A DNA stretch of 64,000 nucleotides from Rhynchosporium graminicola (GCA_900074885.1 FJUW01000002.1:372001-436000), one strand, 5' to 3'; positions 26,624 to 37,814 are shown, counted from the stretch's first letter. Numbers and translations: made by a program. Notes: generated from the letters alone by a model not told the origin.

Positions 26624-28209
26624 TTATTCGGTACTGCGCTTCTTAGGCGTAGGTAGGATATACCAACATCCTAACATCACAACAAACAGACCAATGCAGA
26701 TGGGATGCAAAACGAATGTTCCCGCAGCTTGAGCCAGAAGACCGGTGGTAAAAGGAGCAACAGCACCTCCTGAACTTCCAAAAGCACTGATCACGCTCAA
26801 ACTGCTAATCTGGTCCTTGCGGCCGATAGCTCTCGAGAAGATGACTGTTGCGCAGGGATATACTGGACCGAGCAGCAAACCAACAATGGAGACTGCCACA
26901 GCATTACCGATCACATTTGGTACCAACCAGACAAGTAATTGAAAGGCTGTTGCTCCGATGACCATCCCGTAAACGAACAATTTCTCTCCAATTTTGTGTG
27001 CCGGATGAGAGAGGAAGAATCGTCCCAAGGTTATACCAGCCCAGAAACCAGATGTGACGTATCCTACCGATGCTGGGTCTCCGTGTCGAGCAGTGATCAA
27101 GAAAGAGATGACCCAGCCAGAAATGGATACCTCAGCTCCCTGATATGCGAAGATGAATAGTGCTCCCAAAATGACTGTCTTAGACTTGAAAGATTGAAGC
27201 ATGTTGGTTAGTTGCTCCTTGATCTGCACTTTTGACTCTGGACCCTCGGTCCCACCATTGTCTCTTCGTGATGCGATGATTTCCAGCGGGTTAAGAAGAG
27301 ACATTCCAGCCTCTGCTTCGTATTGCCAAAATGACCATGCAGCGAACACTCCATTGAACAAGGTGGCGGCTAACGGGAGGAAATAATATCGGCTCCAGAC
27401 TAGATTTCCTTTGGTGACCATAGCCGTAGCTATCAATGGGCCAATCGTTCCTCCAATTCCATAAGAGCCGTGCATTGCTCCCAGCATCTTCGTTCCGTTG
27501 TGAAGATTGGCGGCGAAGACATTGCCCATAGCCAGGTTGACAGCCATTCCAAATCCAAGGAAGAAGAAACTCACGATAACGACTGGCCAAGGCGGGGTAC
27601 AGACGAGCGGGATGTAGCCCAGAGTTATTAGGGAGTTTCCGATGATGAGTGTTCTGGCTCTTCCTAGACGCGCACGGATAGCATCAACGAAAAAGGCCGC
27701 CGAGATGAAACCAATGGCATTCGTGACGAATATGAAGGATACAACAGCGTATCCGATATTATAGTGTCTATATTAATCTCAACATGTGTCAAAATGAGAA
27801 GTCTGAAGATCACCCACTTTTCAGCGTAGGGAATGAGAGCACCAGGTGCCGAATCGCTTAGGCCACCGGCGAAATTCATAAGACAAACAGACAACATTCT
27901 GTATCGGTTCATGGGAGGGAACGAGAAGCTCTGTATAGCGTCCACCTCATGCTCGTTCACAGGAGTCTGCGGTCGACTCATCTCTAAATCGGTTGGTTCC
28001 CTTGGAGTTTGTGTTCCAGACTCGGGTTGAGAGTGGGATTGACCAGAAAGCTTTGCTCCCCATTGCAGGTTATCAAGTTCGATTGGATCTGGTACGGAAT
28101 GATAAACTCGAGGAAAAGCTTTAGCCGGGGCAGCGACTGTAGCGGGAGCGTCCTGCTGGCTCGAAACTGGCTCGATATCAATGAAAGCGCCAAAAGCGTG
28201 GGAACTCAT
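26624..28209 (-). CDS. Major facilitator superfamily transporter (Bsc6-like family)
   Basis: Two exons (27818-28209, 26624-27767; 50-nt intron with GTGGGT donor and ATATAG acceptor) encode 511 aa. A ~105-residue hydrophilic N-terminus rich in Pro, Ser and Gln precedes about 12 membrane segments. The first starts at YRMLSVCLMNFAGGLSDSAP; the others include IVSFFFLGFGMAVNLAMGNV, LGAMHGSYGIGGTIGP, GSSGGAVAPFTTGL and the last near the C-terminus. The charged loop around SRRDNGGTEGPESKV separates the two six-helix halves. The sequence resembles the fungal MFS group that includes 'bypass of stop codon protein 6'; the substrate is not known to me. Plasma or vacuolar membrane location is inference. 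The divergent partner is the EIF1AD gene. Confidence 0.88.
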
Positions 28210-28841
28210 ATTGGGTAACAGCTAGCCAGCTACGTAGGTAGTATACGAAAAAGTCTCAGTAATCTCCAGCACTCTGGCGAATCTGCCTCCAATGCAAGCA
28301 ACTCAAGCAAAGCGTGGAACTGGGCGTGTTGTGTGTATAGATCGACAGAGAGGAAGTCTAGAATGTAACAAAGAGGACAAAATACTGGAGACAGAGAGGA
28401 TCATGGAGGGATTGGATGGACTCTTGATAGAAGCTTACGAGCGGAGAACTTGTGCAGAGGCCCTCCACCCTAGTCCTAGTCACCAATTAGGTACGCACTT
28501 GCGGCTGACCAACAATCTTTGAAGAATGATACCATACCCGCGCCCTGATATAAGCCAGTGTTATTATTGGGCTGATGAAGGGTCGTTGTGAGACCGTTCA
28601 TGAGCTTCGGTCGGCAAACCTTCTACATCAGTCGAAAATAGAAAATGGCTGACTACCCCGCCGGGCGAACCTTCTTCCTAGCGCCCGGCGCATATAATTT
28701 CTTGAGAGCCTACCTAGCTACCGCGAACCAGAATAAATTTCCCACCAGCTGCCAAAACAACTCTTCGAATACCAGTACCAACAGAGTCGACTGTTGTCAT
28801 CAAGACTCTTCCCATTACACTTACCCATTCAGAAACCCAAC
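28210..28841. promoter_or_regulatory. Divergent promoter region MFS / EIF1AD
   Basis: 632 bp between two divergent starts. A CCAAT box is at 28483-28487 and an inverted one (ATTGG) at 28566-28570, both consistent with CBC-regulated fungal promoters. No ORF here is convincing. Confidence 0.4.
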
Positions 28842-29313
28842 ATGGCGAGGCCAAAGCGCAACATTGTTGCAGCCGCAGAGGAGACCTCCACCCCACCTTC
28901 TGAGCTGTCAACCACTCAGTCAATTGCGCGAGTGATCAAGGCCGAAGGAAACAGCTTGTACTCATGTTCGCTGCCCAACCAAAAGACCATTCTTGTGGAG
29001 CTCCCATCCCGATTCCGTAACACCATTTGGTTGAAACGAGGAGGGTACGTCCTGATCGACACCAAGGAGGCGGATGTTCGGCAGAACAAGATTGATGGTG
29101 AGATCATAAACGTGGTTCGCGATGAGCATTCATGGAGAAAGGAGACTTATTGGTAAGTTTTCCGATAGGTACATAGTCCTAGAGGTCGACCGCTGACGTC
29201 TCTCTAGGCCTAAGGAGTTCCCAAAAACTTCTGCTTATGCGGAGGACTCAGACGACGAAGAATCGACCGTAGGCAAGATGCCTCCCTCTGACTCAGAAGA
29301 CGAACATGAGTAG
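28842..29313 (+). CDS. EIF1AD: eIF1A-like domain protein (EIF1AD family)
   Basis: Two exons (28842-29152, 29208-29313) encode 138 aa. It starts MARPKRNI, a basic stretch, followed by an S1/OB-fold domain of the eIF1A type at about 28-100: SIARVIKAEGNSLYSCSLPN, then TILVELPSRFRNTIWLKRGG and VLIDTKEADVRQNKIDGEI. The C-terminus is acidic with Ser (AEDSDDEESTVG and SDSEDEHE), as in EIF1AD rather than true eIF1A, which is longer at the N-terminus. In animals EIF1AD is a nuclear eIF1A relative linked to late 40S ribosome maturation; a related role here is inference. An in-frame ATG at 28794 would add 16 residues, but MARPKRNI matches the family start. Confidence 0.93.
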
Positions 29314-29338
29314 ATTCGGTGGAACATTACTTGTAAGA

Positions 29339-30800
29339 TTAAGCCAACTTCTTACTTGCAGCGCCTTCACCTTTGAGGCTCACAAAATCCGTCCGAGTGC
29401 CCAACCATATACGGGCAACAGTAACAGCCAATAACCCGACAACCACCTTCGAGCTCACCTCTGTACTTGGATATACATTCCAGCCCCATTCTTGGGCTGC
29501 CCAGATACCATACTGAAATATTGGGTGCATACCACTCCGCCATAGGAGGAAAGGAGTGGCTAGTGCAATATATGCATAGAATTGGTAATGAAGAGAACGG
29601 GCGAATACCATGCCGATGGCATTAGCTGTGAGGATAGTGGTCATGATGTAATTCGGCGAGATTCGAATGGACACCGCATGCTGCATCTTCCCACATGGCT
29701 CCTGGAACTTCAAAGCATTTCCAATCAACTCCACCAATGGTTTCTCGGCAGGTCTAAGCCATCTTGTGGCGATGAACAGCAATAAGGTACTGGCATGTCC
29801 TACTAGAAGCGTATATGAGAATCCTTTGCTTAAAAACGTCTCCTCTCCTAGGAATCTCCAGTTGACTGTCCATTTGAACATGAAGACTCTGGAGAATTCG
29901 AAGGCCCGGTTCAAATACCCCATTGCATTCTCTGGTAAGAACGGCAAAGCTATCACCATTTGGAGCTGTGACATCAGGTATACTTGCTTCAGACTTCCTG
30001 CCACACCTCTTCCGAGGAAGAGAACAACTCCAACGGCTGGGAGGGACAGCAGTAGCGACATCTTAACACCGACTCCCATACTGTACGCGATTCCTCCAAG
30101 TGTCCATATTCGGCGCTGAAACATGTATATGGCGATCCAGAGGAAGAATACAGCGAAGCAGTCATTGAAGAGTCGCAGGACGAAGATGCTATGTAGCCGC
30201 TTCGACATAACCAGCATGGGAAAGATATAAAGCGGTGCCTAAATTGCAGATCAGTTAGCTTCTTCCACATTCTCAAGGACGGTCGCCCTTCTCCGCGGTC
30301 TTCACAAAATCTTCGACGTACCTTCGCTCGTCTATAACAAGCCATGACAACCGCCAAAGTCGCAAGATACAACAGCGCAAAAATCCTCTGCGCAAGCAAA
30401 ATATTCCTCCCCTGATCTGTAACACGATACAGAATCCAATAAATATAAACATGCATAGCCGGGTAAACCAGCGGACCGGTACCGCCTTTGATCTTCGTAT
30501 AGTCGCGCTCGCCATTCTCGTACTGTGCAATTTGCTCCATGTATGCCTTCCAATCGATTTCCGTGTCTGCAGAACCATATATTCAGTATTCAAGTTGTTT
30601 GTTCTGGGATGCATTTAAAATTACGAGGGATGGGAAAACTTACAGGAAACTTTGTAGATGATCAGGCTGGTGAGGAATGCATCTGCGATCAACAGCAGAG
30701 GAGGGACATATTTTGAGAGAGGATGGACGCCCATTGCGAGATCTTTTGCTTGTTGGTAATACGAGATTTGCCGCACTGGCGGACTACTGTCGTTCGACAT
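29339..30800 (-). CDS. ALG3: Alg3, dolichyl-P-Man:Man5GlcNAc2-PP-dolichol alpha-1,3-mannosyltransferase
   Basis: Three exons (30644-30800, 30322-30566, 29339-30238) encode 433 aa. Diagnostic sequence in the first luminal loop: [12 protein letters not shown], then [15 protein letters not shown] (residues about 53-85). About ten hydrophobic segments follow; [17 protein letters not shown] and [14 protein letters not shown] are recognisable family blocks. Alg3 adds the sixth mannose to the lipid-linked oligosaccharide in the ER lumen, using Man-P-dolichol, the first luminal step of N-glycan precursor assembly. The stop codon is only 25 bp from that of EIF1AD on the other strand. An in-frame ATG at 30908 exists, but [11 protein letters not shown] is the more usual start. 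Length is as expected. Confidence 0.96.
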
Positions 30801-31217
30801 GCTGATCCTCTGAATTGAGAAACACGATGGAAAGCAGTGACTGTTGGTGAGAGTTGAACGCTCAAGATACTCGGAATTGGAAAATGAGCTTCCGTTTCGA
30901 GAGTTCACGGCGTGGGACGACGGGGATCATGCAAGGCTGGCTACCTACAATACAAGTAATATGAGATCTTTTGCCGGTTTAGGCATCTGTAAATAGGATT
31001 ATGAAAATCTTGCAATAGAACGCTCACCTAGCTACACCTTTTTTTTCTGTAACTAATGAATGCTTCAGCGGACAATTCTGAGCATTCAGCCTTGCATATG
31101 CAAAAGACACTAGCACGTCTGGACCCGGAGAGCTTCATAAACCCTCGTCATCTGAGACCTTCGAAACTCCAATTCTCCGAACCGCGGTCTTTCAATTTCA
31201 ATCTCAAATCACACGAT
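30801..31217. other. Divergent spacer ALG3 / small mitochondrial protein
   Basis: 417 bp that must contain both promoters. An open frame continuous with the next gene starts at an upstream ATG (31056), so part of this may be coding if that ATG is used. No other feature is seen. Confidence 0.35.
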
Positions 31218-31685
31218 ATGTTTTCTGTTCGAGGGCCCTCAATTCGAGCTTCACTCCCCACCCTCTCAAAACGCATCCCCTGCCCCTCAACCAACCGTTC
31301 ATTTTCCCTCCTTAACAACCACACCCTCACACCCCTCCACAAGCCCGCTCACCACCGCCGACCCATTACCTCAAAAACCCTCCTCTCCCTCCACCGTCAT
31401 TACTCCGCCAAATCCTCCGCCGACACACTAATCGAAGAAATCAACGACCAATACGCCGTAGCGCGGGACGAATTCGAGATCAGCACCGAAGAAACAGAAA
31501 AGCAAAGTATCTACGCGCAAGCTGATCGAGATGCCGCGAGAGAGGAGTTGGATAAGCTGAAGGAGATGTATGAGAAGGCTTTACAGGGGAGTGATGGCGA
31601 AGAGATCAGGTCGAGGATTGGGGGGAGGATTAGGGAGTTGGATCACGCGGTTCAGGCGCTGGAGGAGAGTGCGACGGAACATTAG
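31218..31685 (+). CDS. Small conserved fungal protein with mitochondrial presequence, function unknown
   Basis: A single exon; the chosen ATG at 31218 gives 155 aa, and an upstream ATG at 31056 would give 209 aa. I prefer 31218 because MFSVRGPSIRASLPTLSKRI then starts an Arg/Ser/Pro/His-rich, acid-free stretch of about 60 residues typical of a matrix-targeting signal, ending near HRHYSAKSS. The mature part is a charged helical protein: ADTLIEEINDQYAVARDEFE, then AQADRDAAREELDKLKEMYE, then a Gly-Asp-Gly-Glu-Glu turn, a basic stretch and an ELDHAVQALEES tail. This probably forms a helical hairpin or coiled coil. I recall similar hypothetical proteins in other filamentous fungi but know no function. 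Codon use changes to Cys/Pro-rich C-tracts in the presequence part only. Confidence 0.68.
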   Translation: MFSVRGPSIRASLPTLSKRIPCPSTNRSFSLLNNHTLTPLHKPAHHRRPITSKTLLSLHRHYSAKSSADTLIEEINDQYAVARDEFEISTEETEKQSIYAQADRDAAREELDKLKEMYEKALQGSDGEEIRSRIGGRIRELDHAVQALEESATEH

Positions 31686-32261
31686 TGGAGGGTTGGGGGA
31701 TGTCAGCTTTGGGATGTGTGGACTTGGAGGAGCTGGAGTTTGTCTGTCTTGATAGATTGGCCGAGATACTGGTTGCGCAGCTGAAGCTCGACAATCGTCG
31801 ATTAAGCTGCTCATCTGCCAGTATGGACATGGAACCGTTTTTTGTACGATCAGAGTATAGAAGGAATGCCGTACGGAAGGCAGGCTGTCTTCCCAATCAT
31901 AAAATCGAGGTCAACGTATATGGCAAAGGGCTATATTAAGGTTTTCGGAGGATATGGAGAAGTTGCAAACTCCAATTGTACGAAATACAGGTTGTAAACA
32001 TAATAAAATTTGCTTGTAAAGCGGCAGTATCGGGTATCGCAATAATACAAACTGTAGGCCGGTGCAGAGCGGAACAGAAAGCTACAACTTGAGGGGTATT
32101 TCGCATGAAGAAAGGAAATTTCGCTCAGCCACTAAAATCAACCGTACTCCTGGTGCTTCCATGTGATTCCAACTCATCTGAAAGAAATATATGCAATGTC
32201 CACGCACCATCCAGTTTTGCATCCGTTCTCAAAGCATGGTAATACCAAAGATCGAGGGGAA
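31686..32261. other. Convergent spacer
   Basis: 576 bp between two facing stop codons. Short ORFs on both strands look random. No feature is seen. Confidence 0.35.
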
Positions 32262-33652
32262 TCAAGCGTCTTCATCATCTGTTACTGTGTTGTCTGGCTC
32301 GAGCTCATCTATCATCGACATGAGGTAGTTCCGGGCAGCGATAACCATGAAAGCGATGGCAAATCCATTCCAAACGTCCATGTCTTTGTTTGTTAAATCA
32401 AGAGTTGACAGGACATTAGCCTCGGTATCTGGTTGAGCGGAATCGTGAGTAACTAGGATGACCTTGGTTTGAGCAACTACCAAGCCATAAAGAAGTGGCA
32501 AAGGTTTCGCGTATGTTTCGCCCGATTCATCATCTGAGAGTCTCAGGCTGGCCCTGTGTTGCTCAGCGAGGAACTTCATCTGGCTAGCAAGAGCTACGCC
32601 GATGGAACCAGCTGTCTGAGATGAACGAGCTGCCACGACTGTATGGACTGGGATGAATCGCTTCTTCTGGTAGCCGCCATCTCGTTCGGCCCATTTAATG
32701 TAGTTTTGAATTTCCTTTGCGACCATCTTTTCTGGCTGGCGACCAACGCTCAGCTTATCGCGGACACGGACCCCAAGGGTAATGAGTGATTGAAGAGCCT
32801 TAATTCCTGTAGAAAATTAGCATCGAGGGTGAGTTGGGGTCTGGGGTATGACTTACCCCGGTAGCTAGCGAGACAATTGGAATTGACAAAGGTAGCTCCG
32901 TGGTCTTCCGTGAAGAGCACCTGCGGTAGAGTCGGAAAGTCGATCTGCCAATCGATAGGTACGAGAGGCTCGAAACTGCGCAGAGCCAATCTCTCGTAGA
33001 GGAACAAGGCGTCTGGGTGCCAACTAGCATCTTCTTTGGCCTTTTGGATATTCTCTTGTATGTTCTCGAATTCCTTCTGTCTTGCTAAATATTCCTCGAC
33101 CTTTGCCTCAGCCCTTGCGACTTCTTGGGCCTCTGAATCAAAATCCTCTCCAACTTCAGAGGACAAGTCTTCCTCCTCCAGCATTTCCTGGTCACTGTCT
33201 TCCACATCACCCTCTGCACCTTCTTCACCCACTTCTCTTTCATCCTCTGCGTCGGACTCAATCTCACCAGGATTCGTGGTATCGAACGAATCTTCAATTT
33301 CCTCCTCATCTTCTTCTTCCCCACTCTCCGCTACGCCCTGAGAACTGTTCTCGGTAGCGGCAGTCGAAACTTGCGACACCGAATCGCCTGGGGAAATTAC
33401 AATGTCGTACTCATCCTCAACCTCCTCACGAGCTCGCTTTCGAGGATTCTTTGGTTGTGGCGTGGTCGGATACTTCGAGACGAGGTGATCAGAAGCAGCA
33501 GTTTGTGCCTTTTTGCCTCGAGATTCTGAGATTGGAGCATATTCGTGGTCTTTGGAGGTCGAGGGTGTTCCTGGACCAGCAGTGCGACGGCGCTTAGCAG
33601 CTGGAGAGAGGAACTGGACAAAGCTATCTTTGAGTTTGAATAGGGCGTCCAT
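32262..33652 (-). CDS. Conserved-looking fungal nuclear protein with acidic centre, function unknown
   Basis: Two exons (32857-33652, 32262-32806; 50-nt intron) encode 446 aa; an ATG at 33670 would add six residues. The first ~90 residues are basic with a possible nuclear localisation signal (SPAAKRRRTAG; PKNPRKRAREE). Residues about 95-190 are extremely acidic with several Glu/Asp runs, followed by a predicted coiled coil (ARAEAKVEEYLARQKEFENI). The C-terminal ~250 residues look like a folded helical domain: ASWHPDALFLYERLALRSFE, then VPIDWQIDFPTLPQVLFTED, ALQSLITLGVRVRDKL and QNYIKWAERDGGYQKKRFIP. I do not recognise the family. The charged NLS-plus-acid layout suggests a chromatin, rDNA or telomere-associated protein, but that is only inference. 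The exons join in frame and the compositional contrast is normal for a real gene. Confidence 0.8.
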
Positions 33653-35416
33653 TGTTAAGTAGGTACTCAACTTTGAGACTTGTTTTCTCGTCGGAGATGA
33701 TTGAAGGGTTGGATTGACTGAGATGAATGTAGGTTGGAGAAGAGGAAAGTGCTTCCTTGTTGTACATGCAACAATCGAAGTTAAAGGGGTCGAGAATGGG
33801 TATTGAAGAGAATTTTAGGGGAGAAAACGATACATTTAGGAAGATCTTGCGGAGTAGATTGCGATAGATATCGTCAGTTGCTACCATTGTTTTGCGACTC
33901 AATGCTATATCCTACCTTGCCCTTGCCATTGTTGGTTGTTCATGGTTACAGTACAATACCAGGCAGGGTTCGGACGCTCACATCCTACCAAGCGAGCCAA
34001 CCTCACCACGCTAGGGTGCCCCACTTGAGCTCTTCACTTCTGAAATACTACCGACCTTACTAACAACATTATTCAGACCACGTAAATGCCTTTTATCATT
34101 CGTATCCCTTACAAAACCTCACTCAAAAGCCTGGTATCCATTTCGGCGTAACGATCAACCGGATGTATGAAGTAAACCTAGAGCATGTGAATGCGAAAGT
34201 CTCCCTTGCTGAGTCTCTTCCCACGTAAATAAACAAACGAATACACAATTCCAACCACAATGCTTCTGAACAATCCAAAAAATATGTACAAGTACTCGAT
34301 CGTGTATCTCATAAGAAGAGTATGATATCGACAGTGCCCATGATACATTTTGGCCAAACTTCGTCCCTCGGTATGTCGCTGGCACGTTTTATGACATTTT
34401 CATCCAAGGGCCATTTCTTGAGGACGCCAAAACTACGCAGGGTCTGTATCGGGTACACTGTAAAAAGATTTAGCTTATTTCCAAAAGAATCTTTAGGAAA
34501 AGAATCTCACAAAAGGCGGCCCAGGACGAGAATCACAACAGATCATAAGCGAGGTCCGGAACTGGGCGAGAGTTGAGATCGACGACGGATACCTTGAGCT
34601 GTCCCGACTTAACCATCGTTATATTTCTTCAGACGTGTGACTCTGTATCCGTCTCTTTCCTCAACAGAGTCGTAGCACGTCTCCCTCTGATCTTCAACAT
34701 CTAAGATCAATGCAGCTCAATTGGATATGCTCGTAATAATTTACTCCTCATAAGTCTTCACGTCTACAAGAGACTTTCACACCGGAAGTTCAATCCCATA
34801 TATTCGAATTGCCATAATGCTTCGGTTGGGTCTCCAACGTTATTGATCGGATTCTAATCCTGGATCTCTTGATGGACGTAGTCGTTAATTTATCCTCCAT
34901 GATTTGCCTTGACCCTTCGTGGAATGATCCTCCTGGTATTGACAGAATGCTTGATATTGGGCGACTTGGAGGAGCAGCCGGAAGTCCATGGCTGGATTCA
35001 GTCGCCAAGTGCTGTGGTGTAGAGAAGCGGGCAGATGAGAGCACTGGCAGTGAACCACTTCATGGTTAAATCGATTCTCTTGCAAGATAGATCTTCGAGA
35101 TCGGGTATGTTGAATGAAAGAAGCACTTGTGTCAGGCTGGGCTAGAAAATAAATGGGCCGATCAGTGGTTTACGAAGTATAGATCTAGTGTTGTTTTTTG
35201 TTGTTGCTTGTCTTGCATTCCTGACGGTCTTTAATCTACGCGAGAAGCCCCGGGGCATTCCAACCCTTAACATTTCATATGACACCCTTATTTTTTGGAC
35301 GTCTCATCTCGTGAGCGGATATAGTTGAGATATTGTCATATATTTTCAAGTTCCAGCTAACAAATTTTCTGTGCTTATTATACATTTTTTATAGTCTCTT
35401 TCCTTGACATAAGCAC
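33653..35416. other. 1.8-kb region without a supported gene
   Basis: The flanking genes are both on the minus strand, so the part near 33653 is a promoter and the part near 35416 the 3' UTR of the aldo/keto reductase gene. ORFs of 60-90 codons on both strands lack domains and splice-linked partners. No feature is seen. Confidence 0.35.
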
Positions 35417-37023
35417 CTACTCCTTCTTGACCGGTGCAATAGGCTGAAGTGTGTTAGCAAATTGATGACTGAACCGGACTGATTAATCATACCTTCAACG
35501 CACCAACATGCTGTTGCTGGCCAGCCATTGACATCAACCAAACATCATTGGGGCTTTGAACACCGCCCGGACCACCCAAGAAGTTGTGAGGAAATCCGAT
35601 ATCGAATGCATTAGCCTCTTCAATAGCCTTGATATCCTCCTCCGTCAACTGCAAGCTCAAACCCTCGATATTGCCTTTCAAGTGGTCGATCTTGCGACCT
35701 CCAACGATTGGAAATACGTATGGAGTTTTTTGCATAACATATGCCAATGCAACGCTGGTGATTTGGGCCTCCTTGGAGGTTGCGATCTTCTCCAGAACTT
35801 TGCTGACCTTGATGGCAGCCTCACTCGCTTCTCCCATCTTGCGACCCTCCTGACTCTTGCGTTGCTCATCAGATTTGAAGTGGCCGCCCCCAAGAGCTCC
35901 CCATGGGGCAAGTCCCATACCCTCATCGCGGCACTAGAGGAGAAACCAAGAGTCAGTATTGCCTAGCCAGGAAAGTATAAAGAGTGAAAAGTTGAGACAA
36001 AGGTAGATAATTTGACTCGGCATGAGGGCACAAGCCTTAGTCATCCTCAGACATGCTCGAAAGGAGAGACAGAACTCGGAGAACACCCACCATAGGAATG
36101 ATATCGCGCTCGAAATCTCTGTGTTCGGCAGACCAACGACCTTGGTAGACAGAAAATTGTCTAAGATGGTTTTGGCGAGCGTACTCGTTCGCCTTAGATA
36201 CAACCCAAGCAGGTGTATCCGAGATGCCAAGATACAGGACTTTTCCTGAAGCCACGAGATGGTTCAAAGATTGCATCAACTCGGGAATTGAGCATGTGAA
36301 GTCCCACCAGTGGACATAGAGAAGGTCGATGTACGTCGTTTGCAACTTCTTCAAGCTGGCTTCGACGGATAGATGTAGGGACTTGGTTCCATTTCCAGCG
36401 GTGTTGACGATAACTGTGAAGGAACTCAAAGTTAGTATTGTCTGGTCAGAAAAGTAATGATTTTTAAGAGGATGAGATAAGAGTGTATATAGACTTCGAC
36501 TCATGAGGAAGGCAGATGCCTTTACGATCTCAGGCATCCTGGAGAGAGTAAAACAGGACTCGGAGAATACCCACTTTCTTTCTCGCCGTATCCGGCCCGG
36601 AAGCAAGTCGTGAACTTAGTAGCAATGACCATTTGGTCCCTGATACCTCGCTTCTTCATCCATTCTCCCAGCCACGTCTCGGATTCCTCTTTCTACGCCA
36701 TCGTTAGAATTACGAAAGATCAGGTGATTGGATGTATAATCACAAACCTGGTAGTTGTTGGCAGTGTCGATGAAGTTTCCTCCTGACTCGTAGAAGAAGT
36801 CAAGGATTTCCTCAGTGCTTTTCTGGTCACATTCACCCATGAAGTCCTTCCTAAGAAATATGTTAGTGTCTCGATAGAAATTGAGCGTCATCGAAGCTTA
36901 CCAGGAGTTACCAAAGTTCATGGCTCCGAGGCACAAGGGGCTCACTCTGACCGAAGCTGTTGGCGAGAGCATTCGGTAGTAACCAAGAGCAGTCTTGGGT
37001 GCTGGAGGTGCTGCGAAAGCCAT
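35417..37023 (-). CDS. Aldo/keto reductase, aryl-alcohol dehydrogenase / norsolorinic-acid-reductase type
   Basis: Six exons (36902-37023, 36748-36850, 36575-36692, 36091-36413, 35493-35933, 35417-35443) encode 377 aa. It begins [30 protein letters not shown] is the AKR first-strand block. The catalytic tetrad is visible: Asp in NFIDTA, Tyr in NNYQ, Lys in VIATKF, His in LLYVHWWD. The cofactor region LGGGHF and the tail [19 protein letters not shown] follow. The last exon is only nine codons (PIAPVKKE and stop), as in relatives. The group includes NADPH-dependent aryl-alcohol dehydrogenases and AflF-type reductases; there is no PKS nearby, so a detoxification or aromatic-aldehyde role is more likely. 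Introns 3 and 4 (161 and 157 nt) are three times the usual length and resemble each other; see the separate entries. The gene is divergent from the MFS gene at 38234. Confidence 0.93.
35934..36090 (-). repeat. Intron 4 of the aldo/keto reductase gene, introner-like copy B
   Basis: 157-nt intron in phase 0, GTGGGT donor and TCTAG acceptor. It shares with intron 3 the donor block (CTCCGAGT plus neighbours), a middle block (TCTGAG, TAAGGC, GAGTC) and a branch-site block containing CAATACTGAC. Confidence 0.75.
36414..36574 (-). repeat. Intron 3 of the aldo/keto reductase gene, introner-like copy A
   Basis: 161-nt intron in phase 1, GTGGGT donor and CACAG acceptor, branch-site block CAATACTAAC. 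Similar to intron 4 across its length, most strongly at both ends; the flanking exons of the two introns are not similar. Confidence 0.75.
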
Positions 37024-37294
37024 GATGACGGTGAAGTAAGATTGGGGTGGTTTTGGTTTGAGGATCTGGTTGAACGCGGATCAACAATCGATGGAGTAGG
37101 TATGGTTTGAGAGTGAAATACAACTATGAGGTTGCTTCCTGGGCAGGAACGACTACTTATAAAGGTACCATGATCTAATGGCTTTTCGGTAGGTATAGGT
37201 CCACCCCAAACCCCTCACTAGCTAGATTCCGCCATAAGAATGTAAACTCCGTCTATTCCCCGACTTCTGCATCAACCTGCAGATAGTGGAGTTT

Positions 37295-37302
37295 TTACGT
37301 CA
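37295..37302 (+). promoter_or_regulatory. CRE/ATF-type bZIP site TTACGTCA
   Basis: The 8-mer TTACGTCA lies 272 bp upstream of the reductase start. It matches the ATF/CREB site bound by fungal stress bZIP factors. One isolated site can occur by chance. Confidence 0.35.
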
Positions 37303-37790
37303 CTTGTTTTGGAAACGTTAACGAGTGGCGGTTTTGATTCGATCGTACAGAGATCGTGGAGTTGTCCGAAGGCCGTTTCGGCGTTTACACTAAGTACCTA
37401 GTACAGCCTCCCCTGTGAAGTCAGTCATTGATGCGCCAAAAGCAGCAGTTATGATAAGCCCTCTCTAAACGACGTTATGTCCGTCAAATTCACACTAATA
37501 TATAGTACCATAAATAGGACCAGGTACGGTGGAAGAGGAATATTTCTATAAGGCCGCTTTTGGCAGTGCTTCTGGCAAGGCTGACAACAATCACTACTTG
37601 GGTCAAGGGATTTGGTGTGACATGAGCTGACATCGGAACTTCGTACCGAAAAGATGTCGCCTAGAATGGGTGATAAATGTCATCCGAGAACAACAACTCG
37701 ACCAGCAAGGCGAAACTCGGCTTTCAAACGCAGAAAACTTCGATGTGTATTGCACAATAAAGTGTTCGTACCCAAATAAGGCTCCAGATT

Positions 37791-37814
37791 ATGAGAACTC
37801 ATATGAGAACTCAT
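37791..37814. repeat. Tandem pair of a 12-nt imperfect palindrome
   Basis: ATGAGAACTCAT occurs twice with no spacer. Each unit has inverted 5-bp arms (ATGAG/CTCAT) around AA, so it could be a dimeric protein-binding site about 420 bp upstream of the MFS start. Confidence 0.7.

Noticed and set aside
36037..36606. 189-codon minus-strand ORF
   Set aside because: It is exon 4 of the aldo/keto reductase gene plus read-through of two introns in the wrong phase, not a separate gene.
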